Shown piece after piece: positions 48,403-59,301 of a stretch of 64,000 bases of DNA. The translations under genes were made by a program, and so were the position numbers. Source of the stretch: Heterotrichella gracilis (taxonomy: Eukaryota; Sar; Xanthophyceae; Tribonematales; Xanthonemataceae). The number at the start of each line of letters is the position of its first letter. The stretch's first letter is position 1. The notes under the pieces are model-generated. The model was not told the origin of the DNA and searched no databases. It saw only the letters and a list, made by a program, of their open reading frames with translations. The DNA lies in assembly GCA_032358255.1 (NCBI GenBank), contig JAULBX010025053.1:215249-279248 (forward strand), given 5' to 3'.

Positions 48403-48990
48403 TTCCTTATTCTCGTCTTTTACAAGTTTTACGATAGTATTACCCATGGATATATACTGGTTCTTTTCCTTTTCCTATCAGCACTATTGATGATTATTAT
48501 CAGTTCACAACATATCCGGCTTTTCAGATTTAGACACATTATTTTGTTTGTGTAGATGGTTTTTAATACCCTGCACATAAACATCTTCTCTGGTACCCTT
48601 AACCATCTCCTATCATTTATTATTGGTTTAGGTTGCTTGTGTTGCCATGCATTTAATGTTTGCTTTATTCTTGTGATGCTTTTCAGAAATAGAGAGAGCG
48701 GCTATGTTTGCACAGCCAATGCTCAGTTGATGCAAAACTGCTGTTATATATATACATGTGTCACATCAGCAATCCATAACTAGTAGGTTAAGCCTGCTGT
48801 GCAGCACAGAAAGGATTTTCTTGAAATTTCAAGCAATGGTCAACAAAGCTGTAGCATCCATGGCTTTGGCTTTATAGCCATGCATGCGCAACTGCACGCA
48901 GGGTAGGGTACCCCATACGGCTGTCAACCTCCTGCCTCCTCTCTGACATAAGTCTGGCAATGACATGTCAGAGGAATGTCAGAAACTCCA
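48403..48990. other. Convergent spacer between pseudouridine synthase and BCAT
   Basis: This is AT-rich 3' UTR sequence of two genes whose stops face each other. A minus-strand TGTAA is at 48423-48419, beyond the opposite stop, so if used the two transcripts would overlap by their ends. No gene is visible. Confidence 0.5.
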
Positions 48991-51720
48991 TCACTCAAAG
49001 GGCACGCTCCAGTCGCTGGGCGTTGTCCCATAGTGGATGTCCACAAGGTCGTTACGGATGCGGTGGGTGAGACTGTGCGCAGGGCTGCCCTCGTGATAGG
49101 GTGCCTCTAGGGTCTGGCCGCCCACGCGCACCAGGCGGTCCACCGGCTGCACAATGCACGCGGTGCCGCAGCCGAAAATGGCCTTGAGGCGCCTCTCGCG
49201 GTGCGCCTGCGTGTGGTGGGGGGATGCGGGTGTGGTTAGTGGCAGGGACCAGTGGGGCATGGCATGATGCTGGGCAATGTCACATCTTTGTGTGCGGAAG
49301 GCAAGTGCAAATCAGCAGCTGCAGTGATAATTTTGTAACAGGCACAGGTTAACAATTGTATGCAACAATCTATGGTCCATCAATATAGCCTAAAGACGCT
49401 TTGCCGCATGCACTGTGTAAGCGCTTCCAAGTTCAGAGTTAAAGCTTTGCATTTGCTGCCACAACATGCCGACACTCCTCAGAACCCCTCCAAACCCTCC
49501 TGGCCCCCCACCTGTGTCAGCTCAGACACGCTGATGTGGCGCTCCACCACATCAAACTCCCCCCAGCCACGCGTCAGCTCCACCACAGACGCGCGTGTCA
49601 CCCCCGGCAAGATAGTCCCATCCAGCGGTGGTGTGACCAGCTCTTGCCCGGTGCCATCCGGCTTGTCCAGGAAGAAGAACACGTTCATGGCCCCGGATTC
49701 AGAGATGATCGCGTCCGGTGGCTGCCCCAGGGAGGGAATGGTGTACAGCACTTGGGAGGCGCCGTGGTCGCGTGCAGCGTCAGACTGCACAGACAATCAC
49801 AGTATGGGCCCCATGCTGTGATAATTGAAAGTCTTTCAACTGGTGGTGCAACGTCCAGCCCCACGTGAGGGTGGGATGCCACTGTGGTGGACATCACATT
49901 GCAACAGGATGGGTGGCACATGAAACCCTAAACCCTATCACCAGCATGATGCATTTCAAACCATGGCATGCATGCGAGAAAATATGGGCAGGAAGGCATT
50001 GCTTGCAGCTTTACTGCCGTTTAAAACACGCAGTAGTGACACTGACATTTAAACACATGAGATCAGCTTAAACACAGCTTGACAAAACACCCTGGCTGGC
50101 ATGCACATGCGTACATCTGCGCCGCACCAGCAGCAGCAGCAGCAGCAGCAGCGGTGTGGTCCTCGCATACCTGTGGTTTGATAGTGGGTGCGTAGTTGCC
50201 CCCGCACTTGTACTGCCCAATCCCCCCTGGCCACGCGCGCACATTCTCCTCATCAAGGAACAACGTGATGGGGCGCATGCCTGTGGCAAAATATGGCCCC
50301 ACAGGGGACAGTATTATGGCAATGCTGGTCCTGCTGGGGAGGCTGACGCCCAGGTTGTAGGATGACGCAAACACAAAGGGGCGGCAGTAGATGGAGTAGC
50401 CTGTGCGTTCGGGCAGCCATGAGCGGTCAATCTGCAGCAGGCGCTTGAGACACTCCAGCAGCTCCTGAACCAGAGCAGATGCAAATGGCACGTCAATGGG
50501 ACAGGAAATAACGGGAGAAAGTTGTTTTGGCCGTGCAGATGCACCATCTATATAGCCATTGCAGCGGTGCAATGGGACGCGCCACGCTCACCATGTACAC
50601 CAATTTCATATACATTTTTTAGTCAAATGGACCTGCACCTGACAAGTTAATTACCGCAAGTATCTCGGCACAGGGCCCCTTCTGAACCCTTCATACCTCT
50701 TTATCAAAATTGGCGAGAGATAGGCGCTGTGCAGAGCGATGTAGTCTTGCCATGTTGAGGTCCGGCCTGCGCAACAGGAGGTACTTGTTGTGCACATTGT
50801 GCAAAAGGTAAATTGGGGCAGTAAATCCCTGCATAGCGATACACTGCCCATGATGCATGTGATGTGTTTTTATCAATTGTGAGGCACGTGCCTGAACAGT
50901 AGCCCCTTGCCACTGGCGCCAGCGTACGCTTTCATCCCTTCGAAGCAGCTCATGCCGTAGTGCAGCACTTGCGCCGCGGGGTGGATGGGTATCATTCCAA
51001 AGGGCATGATGCGCGGTTCACACCAGCCTTCGCCGTTCACGTACTCCACAAGAAACATGTGGTCTGTGAACACTTCGCCAAACTTGACGTTCTGTATACA
51101 GGGTAGGGTTTAGGGTTTAGGGTTTGGCCTGTGCGGAGACATGCCGCTGGGAACCCAATCACGTATCAGCGAACAGGTGGGCAATGCGATGCAGAGTAAC
51201 AGTATAAATGAGGTCTTTGATGTGTAAGTTGAGGCCGCCAACAACAAGCTTGCAAGTGGTTGTTCAGCCAAATACCTGCCAGATCTGCCAGATCTGTGAG
51301 CAGAATGAGTGCTATGTTGACCTCCGATATGGCGACCCAAAAAGGTCAAGGTCTTTCTTTACCTCAAGATTCGGTTTTTGCTTTGGGGACTTTGTCAACT
51401 CTATTTGTAGATCTGACGCCTTGAACGAATCTCTTTGTACCTGCATGCATGCATATACATGCGTCACTATCCGGGAACAGGCGCAGGCTGTCGCTGCGGT
51501 GCCGGAACGTAAAGTTTACATATCAGGCACTGCATTGCCAAGAGACTTCGCTGTTTACTGGAATTCGAATGCAGTGCTGGCGTGTCTGCAGTGTCAGCAT
51601 GCACGTGAACGGGTATGCGAGCAGGAACAGCAACAAACTTTTGGTCTTGCTCATGCAACCTCAACCAACCTCGGAAGCAGTGGTAGAAGCTTGTCGCGAC
51701 AGCAATATCCGTTGCAACAT
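48991..51720 (-). CDS. BCAT: Branched-chain amino acid aminotransferase (class IV PLP enzyme)
   Basis: Seven exons on the minus strand (51670-51720, 51363-51440, 50892-51091, 50697-50766, 50171-50464, 49512-49784, 48991-49206) give 393 residues ending in TGA. The first 17 residues, MLQRILLSRQASTTASE, look like a mitochondrial presequence. FKASDLQIELTKSPKQKP, TDHMFLVEY and LLFRPDLNMARLHRSA are BCAT blocks. The PLP lysine is in GQYKCGGNYAPTIKPQ near residue 219, and SGAMNVFFFLDK is the following cofactor-binding strand. It interconverts Leu, Ile and Val with their 2-oxo acids. The intron between exons 3 and 4 begins GC (CAG|GCACGT, 50890-50891); the alternative GT leaves the wrong phase. The intron before exon 3 has telomere-like repeats eight bases from its acceptor. 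Confidence 0.93.
50128..50152. repeat. (CAG)8 microsatellite
   Basis: Eight CAG units lie inside the BCAT intron 49785-50170, 19 bases from the splice donor on the gene strand, where they read CTG. Confidence 0.9.
51101..51126 (+). repeat. Interstitial telomere-like (TTTAGGG)n
   Basis: GGGTAGGGTTTAGGGTTTAG followed by GGTTTG contains two exact units and begins eight bases from the BCAT acceptor at 51092-51093. On the gene strand it reads CCCTAAA. Confidence 0.85.
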
Positions 51721-52355
51721 CCAAGAATCTCCCAAGTCTGTCGCTGGGGTTGACTCAGCATGGCGCACGGCATTCACAGATGCACAGAGCCTCCTGGCCA
51801 GTGGAACCCCGCGCTGCAGGAACCGCATTGTCGTATTCCTCCAACAGTGTCTCTATCCTGTTGACGGTTGCTGTGGCTGCTGCGCTGGAACTGAAAGGGT
51901 GCTTATGCCTGTATTAGGCCGGCATGCATGAATTGCCCCGTTTTGCGCGCCCTCGATGCACAAACCTTCTTGGAGCGAAAGAAAATAACGTGCAATAAAC
52001 GACGTTCCCCTGATCCCATCAACGCTGACACCACACCTGCTTTATAGATCCCGTATTCCGAAGCATGTGGGCATTTCCCACCCACCCAGCTGGCTGGGCA
52101 GGTCACTCAGTGCCCTCTTTCATCGCAGAGCCCACTGCTGGCCAACACCTCAGGCCAACCGGGCCGGTGGGCAGTAACGTACATATGCTTTTACTGCTTC
52201 CCGTCTTGTCACGAACCTGTGATAGTGCTCTTCCGTTTGGTACGCAAGCTTAGGTGCCTGTCTAGGGCGTTCCAGACACCATTGCTATACAGCCAAGCCT
52301 TGCACGGTGCAACGCCACACCCAAAACCCAGCTAACGAGCAGAGGGCGCTTTTTC
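51721..52355. promoter_or_regulatory. Divergent upstream region of BCAT and septin
   Basis: This is 635 bases between divergent start codons, with many CpGs (for example CGGTGGAACCCCGCGCTGC-like stretches near 51.8 kb). No coding frame is supported. Confidence 0.5.
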
Positions 52356-55300
52356 ATGTCGCTGCCCAAACCCAGCACTGCTGGAGAGGTTTTGGATATG
52401 GAAAGCTGGTCGCTGTGTTCAAAAACCGAATCAGAAATTTCAGACACTGAAATGGCCATGGTGTCGGAAGGTAGGGCTCCGAAAGACAAGGCGATACCGT
52501 GCCGAGTCTATGCACGTTTTTATCATACGCGCTTTTTGTTTTATTCTTCTGTGGGCGCGTTGGTATTCACGCATCCTTGGCAGCTTAGGCCTGGTTTGGT
52601 GACCCTTTTTCAGTACTGGGGATGAGCTCATGTATGGCCCAGGTCGGTTAGGTAAGGTCTGCCTGTGCCGACTCTGTCGCAGGGGTCAATGCACGGACTT
52701 CACACGCCATTCCAGGGGCACATTCCGGCGAAAGAGAGCTCGCTGCAGCTTTCGGAAGCTCAAGGTGCGTGTCACATGGTAAACGTCTGCTTAGTAAGCG
52801 CACCAACAGCAGTAGACACCACACCTGAAAACTAAAGTGCGTTCACTGACTGTCACGCCCATAGATGCGTTTGCTTATGAGTATGTTCTGCCACGGCGCC
52901 TTCCTGTGTGTGCACCCCATTCTCCCTGCCCAACCCGTGATCCTGAGTGGCCATATGGTGGAGGGGTTGGTGTGTGGGGTGCAGGGAACCACTACCACCA
53001 GGTGCAGGCACAGACAGCCCCCTGCCAGCCTCTCCCTACCAGCAACTCCAGCAAGGCCACAGCAGCTCGCCCCACGCGGGTGCTGCCTCTGATTCAGAGC
53101 AGAGCGATGGCAGCGACTCGGAGTGCGAGCAGCTGATGGCCATGGGTTCCCTGCCCCTCACACAGGCTCCAGAGTATCCAGGGCAGGAAGCCAAACCTGC
53201 AGCTGCTCCCCTCACGCCAGAGAACATCCACACACTGCCAGCTGCTGACATAGCAGAGGGAGGAGTCGATGCTGGTGCTTCAGTCACCCCGGAGCACGTG
53301 CACACCTGGCCTACCGCGGAGCACGGTGGCGTGCCAGAGGATGCTCTACCTGGCAGCGAGCAGTCCTGGACTGAGCATGAGCAGCCGCCCTCATCAGCCA
53401 GTGGCGCCCCCAATGCATTGGACAACCTTAGTGAAATACAGCCTGACGCACCCATCAGTGGCGGTAGCGGGAACGAAGCACCGAGCCATGGATCGTATGA
53501 CAATTTGCCCAGCGCTGGAGCCGCAGCCTGGAGCAAAGTGGAGCAGTATGCGAAGGATATCCGCGTGGCGTTTTCTGCCCAGCCCTCTGCTCCTCCGGAT
53601 CGCAGGAAGGTGGTCTTGACGGTGCTGGTGGCCGGAGAGGAAGGGGTAGGCAAAACAGCTCTGATCAGGGTGCTGTTTGAGGCATATGGGCTCCAGCCTG
53701 CACCGGATTCGAGTGGTGCTGATCTCTGGGCGTTGCGGCAGTTCGGGGAGCCAAATGCGCTTCTGAGCACAGCCCAGGTGGTTGATGAGGCGCATGGGGT
53801 GGAATACTGTTTCCGCATCCAGGTGCGCTATGCTCACCAAATGGTTTTGCAAATTGATATGTGTTTGTCAAAAGCGCCTACAATGCACATGGGTTGCTAA
53901 TGGCATGTCCTGATTGTGTATGGTCTGCCATGCGTGTTAGGACCAAGTGCATAACAGTCTGTCAGAGCAGCCATGCATTATTGGTCTGATTTGGCAAGAT
54001 CTCCCCCCAGAGCTCATGGGAGCATGGTTCTGTGTTTTACCAGGAGACACCCGGCTGCACCACCACATCCTCCTGCACCCGCAAAGCAGTCCTGCGCCAC
54101 ATCAAAGCACAGAGCCAGCACTACCTGGATGCTGAAAGGAACAGCCAGCGCAGTGTGCCCGTGTCAGAGATCGAAGACAGGCGGGTGGATGTGTGCCTGT
54201 ACCTGATCCCCCCCCACAGCCTCAAGGACCAGGATGTGGCTGTGATGCGCCAGCTGTCGGAGCATGTGCCTGTCATCCCAGTACTGGCCAAGGTATGTAC
54301 CCATGGCTGGGCAGACATATTGTCTGGTGGAAAGACTATTCACACATGTGCAGCCAGCGTTTAGCTTGATAATTGAGGTGCAGCAGAAACATACCATTCA
54401 ACTTCTACTAGCAGCTAGCTAAAGCTGCAAAAATGTAATCGCAATTGATGTGATTATCGATGCCATGCCCCTGGCTTAGGCCCTACTTTCAGGGTGGATG
54501 CTTCACTAGCCAAACCACAATGTAGCTTTGCAGCTGCCTAGGCATTGCGTACCAGCCATGTGCAGTTGGCCAAACCGGCGTTGCCCACTGGACGATACTC
54601 GCAAGTATCCTTTGCTTGGTAGCGAAGGAGCTAGTTGTGCAGCGCATGATCACTCCAGCCGGTCTTCAATGCTGATTCACACTTGGGGGTTTCCTACTGG
54701 CTGGATTATGTCCTTGCCTCTAATGTTTAATTGCAAATGTATGCCCTAAGAAAAAAGCACTAAACACTTGGTGCGCTGCTGCTTCCAGGCAGATTGCATG
54801 ACCCCCAAGGAGCGTGCAGCCTTCAGCACCCACGTCAGGACCGCACTGCTGGCTGCGTGCAACAGCAAGGGCGAACCCATCATGCACCAGTTCCCAGCTG
54901 AGCTGCTGGAGGCGGCAGGTGCAGCCAGCGCTGTCCCGCCATTTGCGGTCATTGGGGGAGACACAGTAGAGCTGAGTGTGGGCAGGTACGTGCTTGGAAA
55001 CACATATCAGCCGGCTGGGTTCACTAACGACACATCATGTCATTGGGTGCAGTACGCATGGCCCAAGTGTTGGGGCCATCACAGAAAGGCAAGGTGGACT
55101 GGTCCACATACAATTGCAAATACCAATTACACAATTTTGTACGGTATGCCCCACATTGCAGAGTGTGTAAACCCATGCGCTGTAGGCTACATTGAACATT
55201 TGTTCGCTAGCTCATATATTGGACTTGGTTGACATCATCTGGTTCGACTTCTTGTCTTTTTTTGGAGGAGAACTCTTTTCAATATACCTTGTTGCTTGGC

Positions 55301-56938
55301 ATGAGTAGCGTCATATGTATGTCACATTACGCACCTGCCATGTTGTCTGATAATTTTACATATGTATTGTGCGCATTATATTCCTAGCTAATTGCCTCAC
55401 CCCTTCTGCCAGGTGCTGGTGGGTTCGCAAGTACCCATGGGGCACCGCTGAGGCATACTCCTCTCCACTCTCCGACCTGGCGCTGCTCAAGCATGTGTTG
55501 CTGGACAAGGGGATTGCACACCTGAAGCGCGGCACAGAGGAAAGGTACCTGGCTTCACGGGCAGAAGCGCCAGCAGTGAGGGCTAATGGGGCGAGGAAGA
55601 GCAGCAGGTGCGCTCATTGCTCTCCAAGGCTGACTTGCACAACCGCGAACTAATGGTGCAATTGCACAGCCACGCCACACCCTGGTCGCCATGTTTGTCC
55701 CCAGCGTGGATTGGGTGGGGTGGTGGGTTGGTACTATGCATGACCATGACGCTTATCCCAAGGGTGGTGACTTGTTGCCGCGCTATATAGTTATACACGT
55801 GTTCACATCCTATGATATATTGGTAGTCACAAAACAAATAAATGCAAATTTAATGCGCAGCATTGGTCACTTACTAGTGCGACTGGCGTGCAGGGACAAG
55901 GCCCCGAGGGGTGACAGGGTGCAGCCAGACGTGCCCAAACCCCGGCCCGAGCGGACAGCCAGTGACAGGGTGCAGCCAGACGCACCCAAACCCCAGCACG
56001 AGCAGACAGCCAGTAAGGTCACACCGTCCAGCCAGCTTGCCAAAATTGCTTTCTTCTTTCTTGCCCTGGGCTGTGCTATGGGACTTTTGGTTGGCATTGG
56101 CACAAGCTACATTGCATCAGCCGGCCCGCGGGTGGACAGCGCCGCTGCCCCGCCTGCAGTGCAGCAACTGCACAGTCAGGTGAACCGCCTGGAAGAAACT
56201 GTTTCATCGCTGGCAGCACTGCTGAAGGAGGAACAGGCAGCGGCCTGGCGGAAGGGTGCATGGCCATTTGGTGACACAGCACCTGATGGCGATGCAGCTG
56301 ACAGCAATGGCATGCCACAAAAGGAGGGTCCAACCAATACAATAGCATGTGCAGACTCTTCCAAGAAGCGCAAGGTAAGTGGGCCCTGCACTCATTGGGT
56401 ATCTGCGGGTCCCGGGCGCATTTTCTTGGATGCAATTTCCTGGTAGCACTGAATGTCGTGATTCTCCACATGCAAACGTGCACTATGTAAAGAATATCAA
56501 TACATTTAAATGTTTACAAGAGTCTATATTATAAATATATATACAAGTGTGCTTTCAAGGTAAACATGTGATCACTGAGGCAGCTGGGACTGTTCACTCG
56601 TCACAAATGTGCAGGACGGCACGTGTACTGGACCAAAGGACAGCAATCAGACGTCAAGCAGTGTGGGAGGATGGGCCAAATGGCTGGAGGCTGTGAAGGA
56701 AGATCTCCACAAACCGGGGTTGAACAAGTTTGACATGCTTTCCAAATTGCTTGAGGATTCGCAGCAGCTGAAGGAGCAGGTGGCCAACGTTTTGGACTTG
56801 CAGCACAAGCTGGGTGCGTTGGTGCAGCGCAGCGCCCGCGAGGTGGCGGCAGGTGTGGAGGCCAGGTTGGCTGAGGTGGAGCGGGACATGCTGGTGAAGG
56901 CAGTCAGGATTGAGAAGCTGTTTGGGCAGAACGAGTGA
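52356..56938 (+). CDS. Septin GTPase with a C-terminal transmembrane helix and coiled coil
   Basis: Seven exons (52356-52470, 53002-53822, 54044-54292, 54789-54985, 55413-55607, 55894-56374, 56615-56938) give 793 residues ending in TGA. The first 230 residues are acidic and disordered. The GTPase shows the P-loop GEEGVGKTAL (residues 250-259), switch II as ETPGCTTTSS (313 onward) where septins normally have DTPG, the septin block RRVDVCLYLIPPHSLKDQD, AKAD (G4) across the exon 3/4 junction, and VRKYPWGTAEAY, the septin-specific WG element. Two 17-residue repeats (DRVQPD-type) precede a helix near residues 577-597 (IAFFFLALGCAMGLLVGIG). A Glu/Leu-rich coiled coil follows. Septins form division-site filaments; the helix suggests direct membrane insertion. 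The last donor-like GTGAGT allows an alternative ending via 57191-57307. Confidence 0.88.
55913..56014 (+). repeat. In-frame tandem duplication, 2 x 51 bp, in septin
   Basis: Copies at 55913-55963 and 55964-56014 encode DRVQPDVPKPRPERTAS and DRVQPDAPKPQHEQTAS. They lie between the GTPase domain and the membrane helix. The copies differ at both synonymous and non-synonymous sites, so the duplication is not very recent. Confidence 0.9.
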
Positions 56939-59301
56939 GTTGGTGCAAGCTGAGGCTAATATTAATTCCATTGGCTGGCTGAAGAGGTTGTGGGTGCACC
57001 GCAGTGGTGGGTGCCACACGACTGGGCAGGGGCGCCGAGAACGACCTGGAAGCAAAAGTGTCTGCGCTGCCGCACAGAACCACCATTTTTCCAGCATGAG
57101 GCAATTTTCTTTAGCGCTGAGCGCTTTCAAGTTGTAGTACGTCATCAAGGTCCATTAGTCGTTTTTCATGCATGGCATGCTTTCTACTAGTGCTGATGCG
57201 GCGCCAAGCAGTTCTGTGTATCCTGGCACTATTTTGCCTGACGTGTATGTTTGCAAAGGTCTTCAAGGGTCTGAACAGCGCATCTGGTCCTGGACCTTTC
57301 CAAGGTAATAGACAATACCCCTGTTTTGCGGGCATCTATCTGCGCTCAAACATCTCATCCAGCATACCATATTCCAACCGTTTGCGATATTCGTCAGTTG
57401 CATGCCTTAAAGTTGTGGGTGTATCTTTGTCGCGGTGCCATGCCAGTGCCATGTATGACCCACATAATACACCCCATCTTGGAAGCCTAAAGGGGGCCTA
57501 GGCTCCCGAGGCCCTCTTGTGCACAGACACGATTATTACGTGTAGGCTTATTGATACCTGAGTGGCCTAGGTTATGGGGGTTCCTCCCTAGGGCACCTCC
57601 CAGGGATTGTGGTGTTCACAACAGACTGTCAGGGCCAGGTTGGTTATAAGAAGTTGGAGAATGAAAGGACCACAAGTCAACAGGCCTGGTAGAACAGTGG
57701 GTGAAACTCAAGGCTTGTCAACTGGAGTTGTGGCGTGTGACAGATTCAACACAAGTTTGATTGCGTTGTGGCAACTCACCAAACGTGGTGACCAACATAG
57801 GCCCGGCCTGGAGTGGAGTGGCACTGGCACTTTTGGACGGGGATTACTGTGCGGGTTTGGCAACCCTTCAAGCAATCATCAGCCTCGCTGCTTAGGGTTT
57901 TGATCGGGGCCCTAGCTCTAGGGTTTGGTTGCAGCAAAAAGGGTTTAGGCCAGGAGTTCTGGAGTGTTCCGCTTCGCCATCTACTCAACCCAAAATTACG
58001 TGATTACATCAGAGGTGGCGCGCTGTTGACCAATCAAAATGGCTGACTCGGACTGAGGCGGCAACGGCGGCCCTCCCAGCACTGCACCGGCGGCTTCTTC
58101 GTCACAAGAACTTGGCAACAGTCGAGTGCTACTTCAACACACCACACCACAGAACTTCCCCCCAAATCCCAGTGCGACTTTACATCGCAGAGCTCATTCA
58201 AGTGCGAGTGAACCAATGTGATACAGAGTGAGAGGGGCCCAATTGTCTATTGAACTAGCGTACGAGAGTGGTTTCGACGCAACCTCGGGTGTGACGTTTT
58301 TCCGTGGTTGTATCCAACAAGGCTCGCTTTGGGTGCTGTGAGAGCACTTAGCTTGGAGCTTGCCTTCCTAACGCTTGACCTGCCATTGGCATCGGAGCGT
58401 TTCGGCCGAGGAGGAGGAGATCCTTCCAAAAAACAGAGCTGGTAAGTGCCTTCAACTCAGCTCCCCACGCCAAGCTCGCCGTTCGTTCACACACTTTGGT
58501 GCAGCGTGGCCGCTGCTCCCTAGCAACCTTCCCTTTGTTCTCGAGCCCGGTGCAATTGAGCCTCTTTCTGGCAGCACGCCGTTTCCACTGGAACCTCAGC
58601 ACTCGTAGCACCCCTTGGCCCCTCACCCGTCATGGGACCCCCCGGTGGCGTTGCATGCCCCCTCCGCCCACGTCTCGTTGCACTACGGTCCCCCTTTTCT
58701 CTAGACAGCGCCGTTAAGACTCGGTCACGAACAGCCGTTGCCTCGTGGCTGCTGGTGGCGCTTCTCGCCTGGCCATACGCCCGTTCGCTTGAGGGAGTGT
58801 GTGGTGCCTAGGCCCTTGTACGACGCAGCAGCCCATTTCCCCCGCTTCTCGTTGCCTTGGTGGCAAGCAACAGGCTGCGTGTGTCATAACACTGCGTTGT
58901 AGAGTCCATTGCAATTTGGTCCAGCACCAAGGCATGTCCTGGGGCGTAGTCGCCCTGCAACCCACCCGTTCACACTCAGGACTGTGATTCGCTTCCGTCG
59001 ATTCTAACGGCGTGCATGTGGTGGTGGGTGGGACAATACGGTGTCTGCACCTACTCAACCCTGATTTTAGGCATCAAATTTGCCGGCATGTTGGTTAGTC
59101 AGCTGGCATGGGGGGTGGTTTCAGGTCGGACAATGGGTCCTTTTCTTTGGTGTTGGCGAGGCTGGCATATGGCAAAGCTTTCGTATTACCGCAGCTACAA
59201 ACCTGCGTTGATTTTGTACCGTTTGGCCCACTCTGCACACCAGAATAGTTTTATTGCCATCGTGTAGTGCCTTTCAGTGGATACTCACCTAGCTGTGTGT
59301 G
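56939..59301. promoter_or_regulatory. Septin 3' region and EPL1 upstream region
   Basis: The first part contains septin 3' UTR or an alternative last exon (57191-57307). From about 57.9 kb the DNA is CpG-rich and looks like a promoter and 5' UTR. A perfect donor GTAAGT lies at 58442-58447 with an AG-ended acceptor at 59304-59306 (GTGATGCAG), consistent with an 865-base intron in the 5' UTR of the EPL1 gene. No coding gene is visible. Confidence 0.45.
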
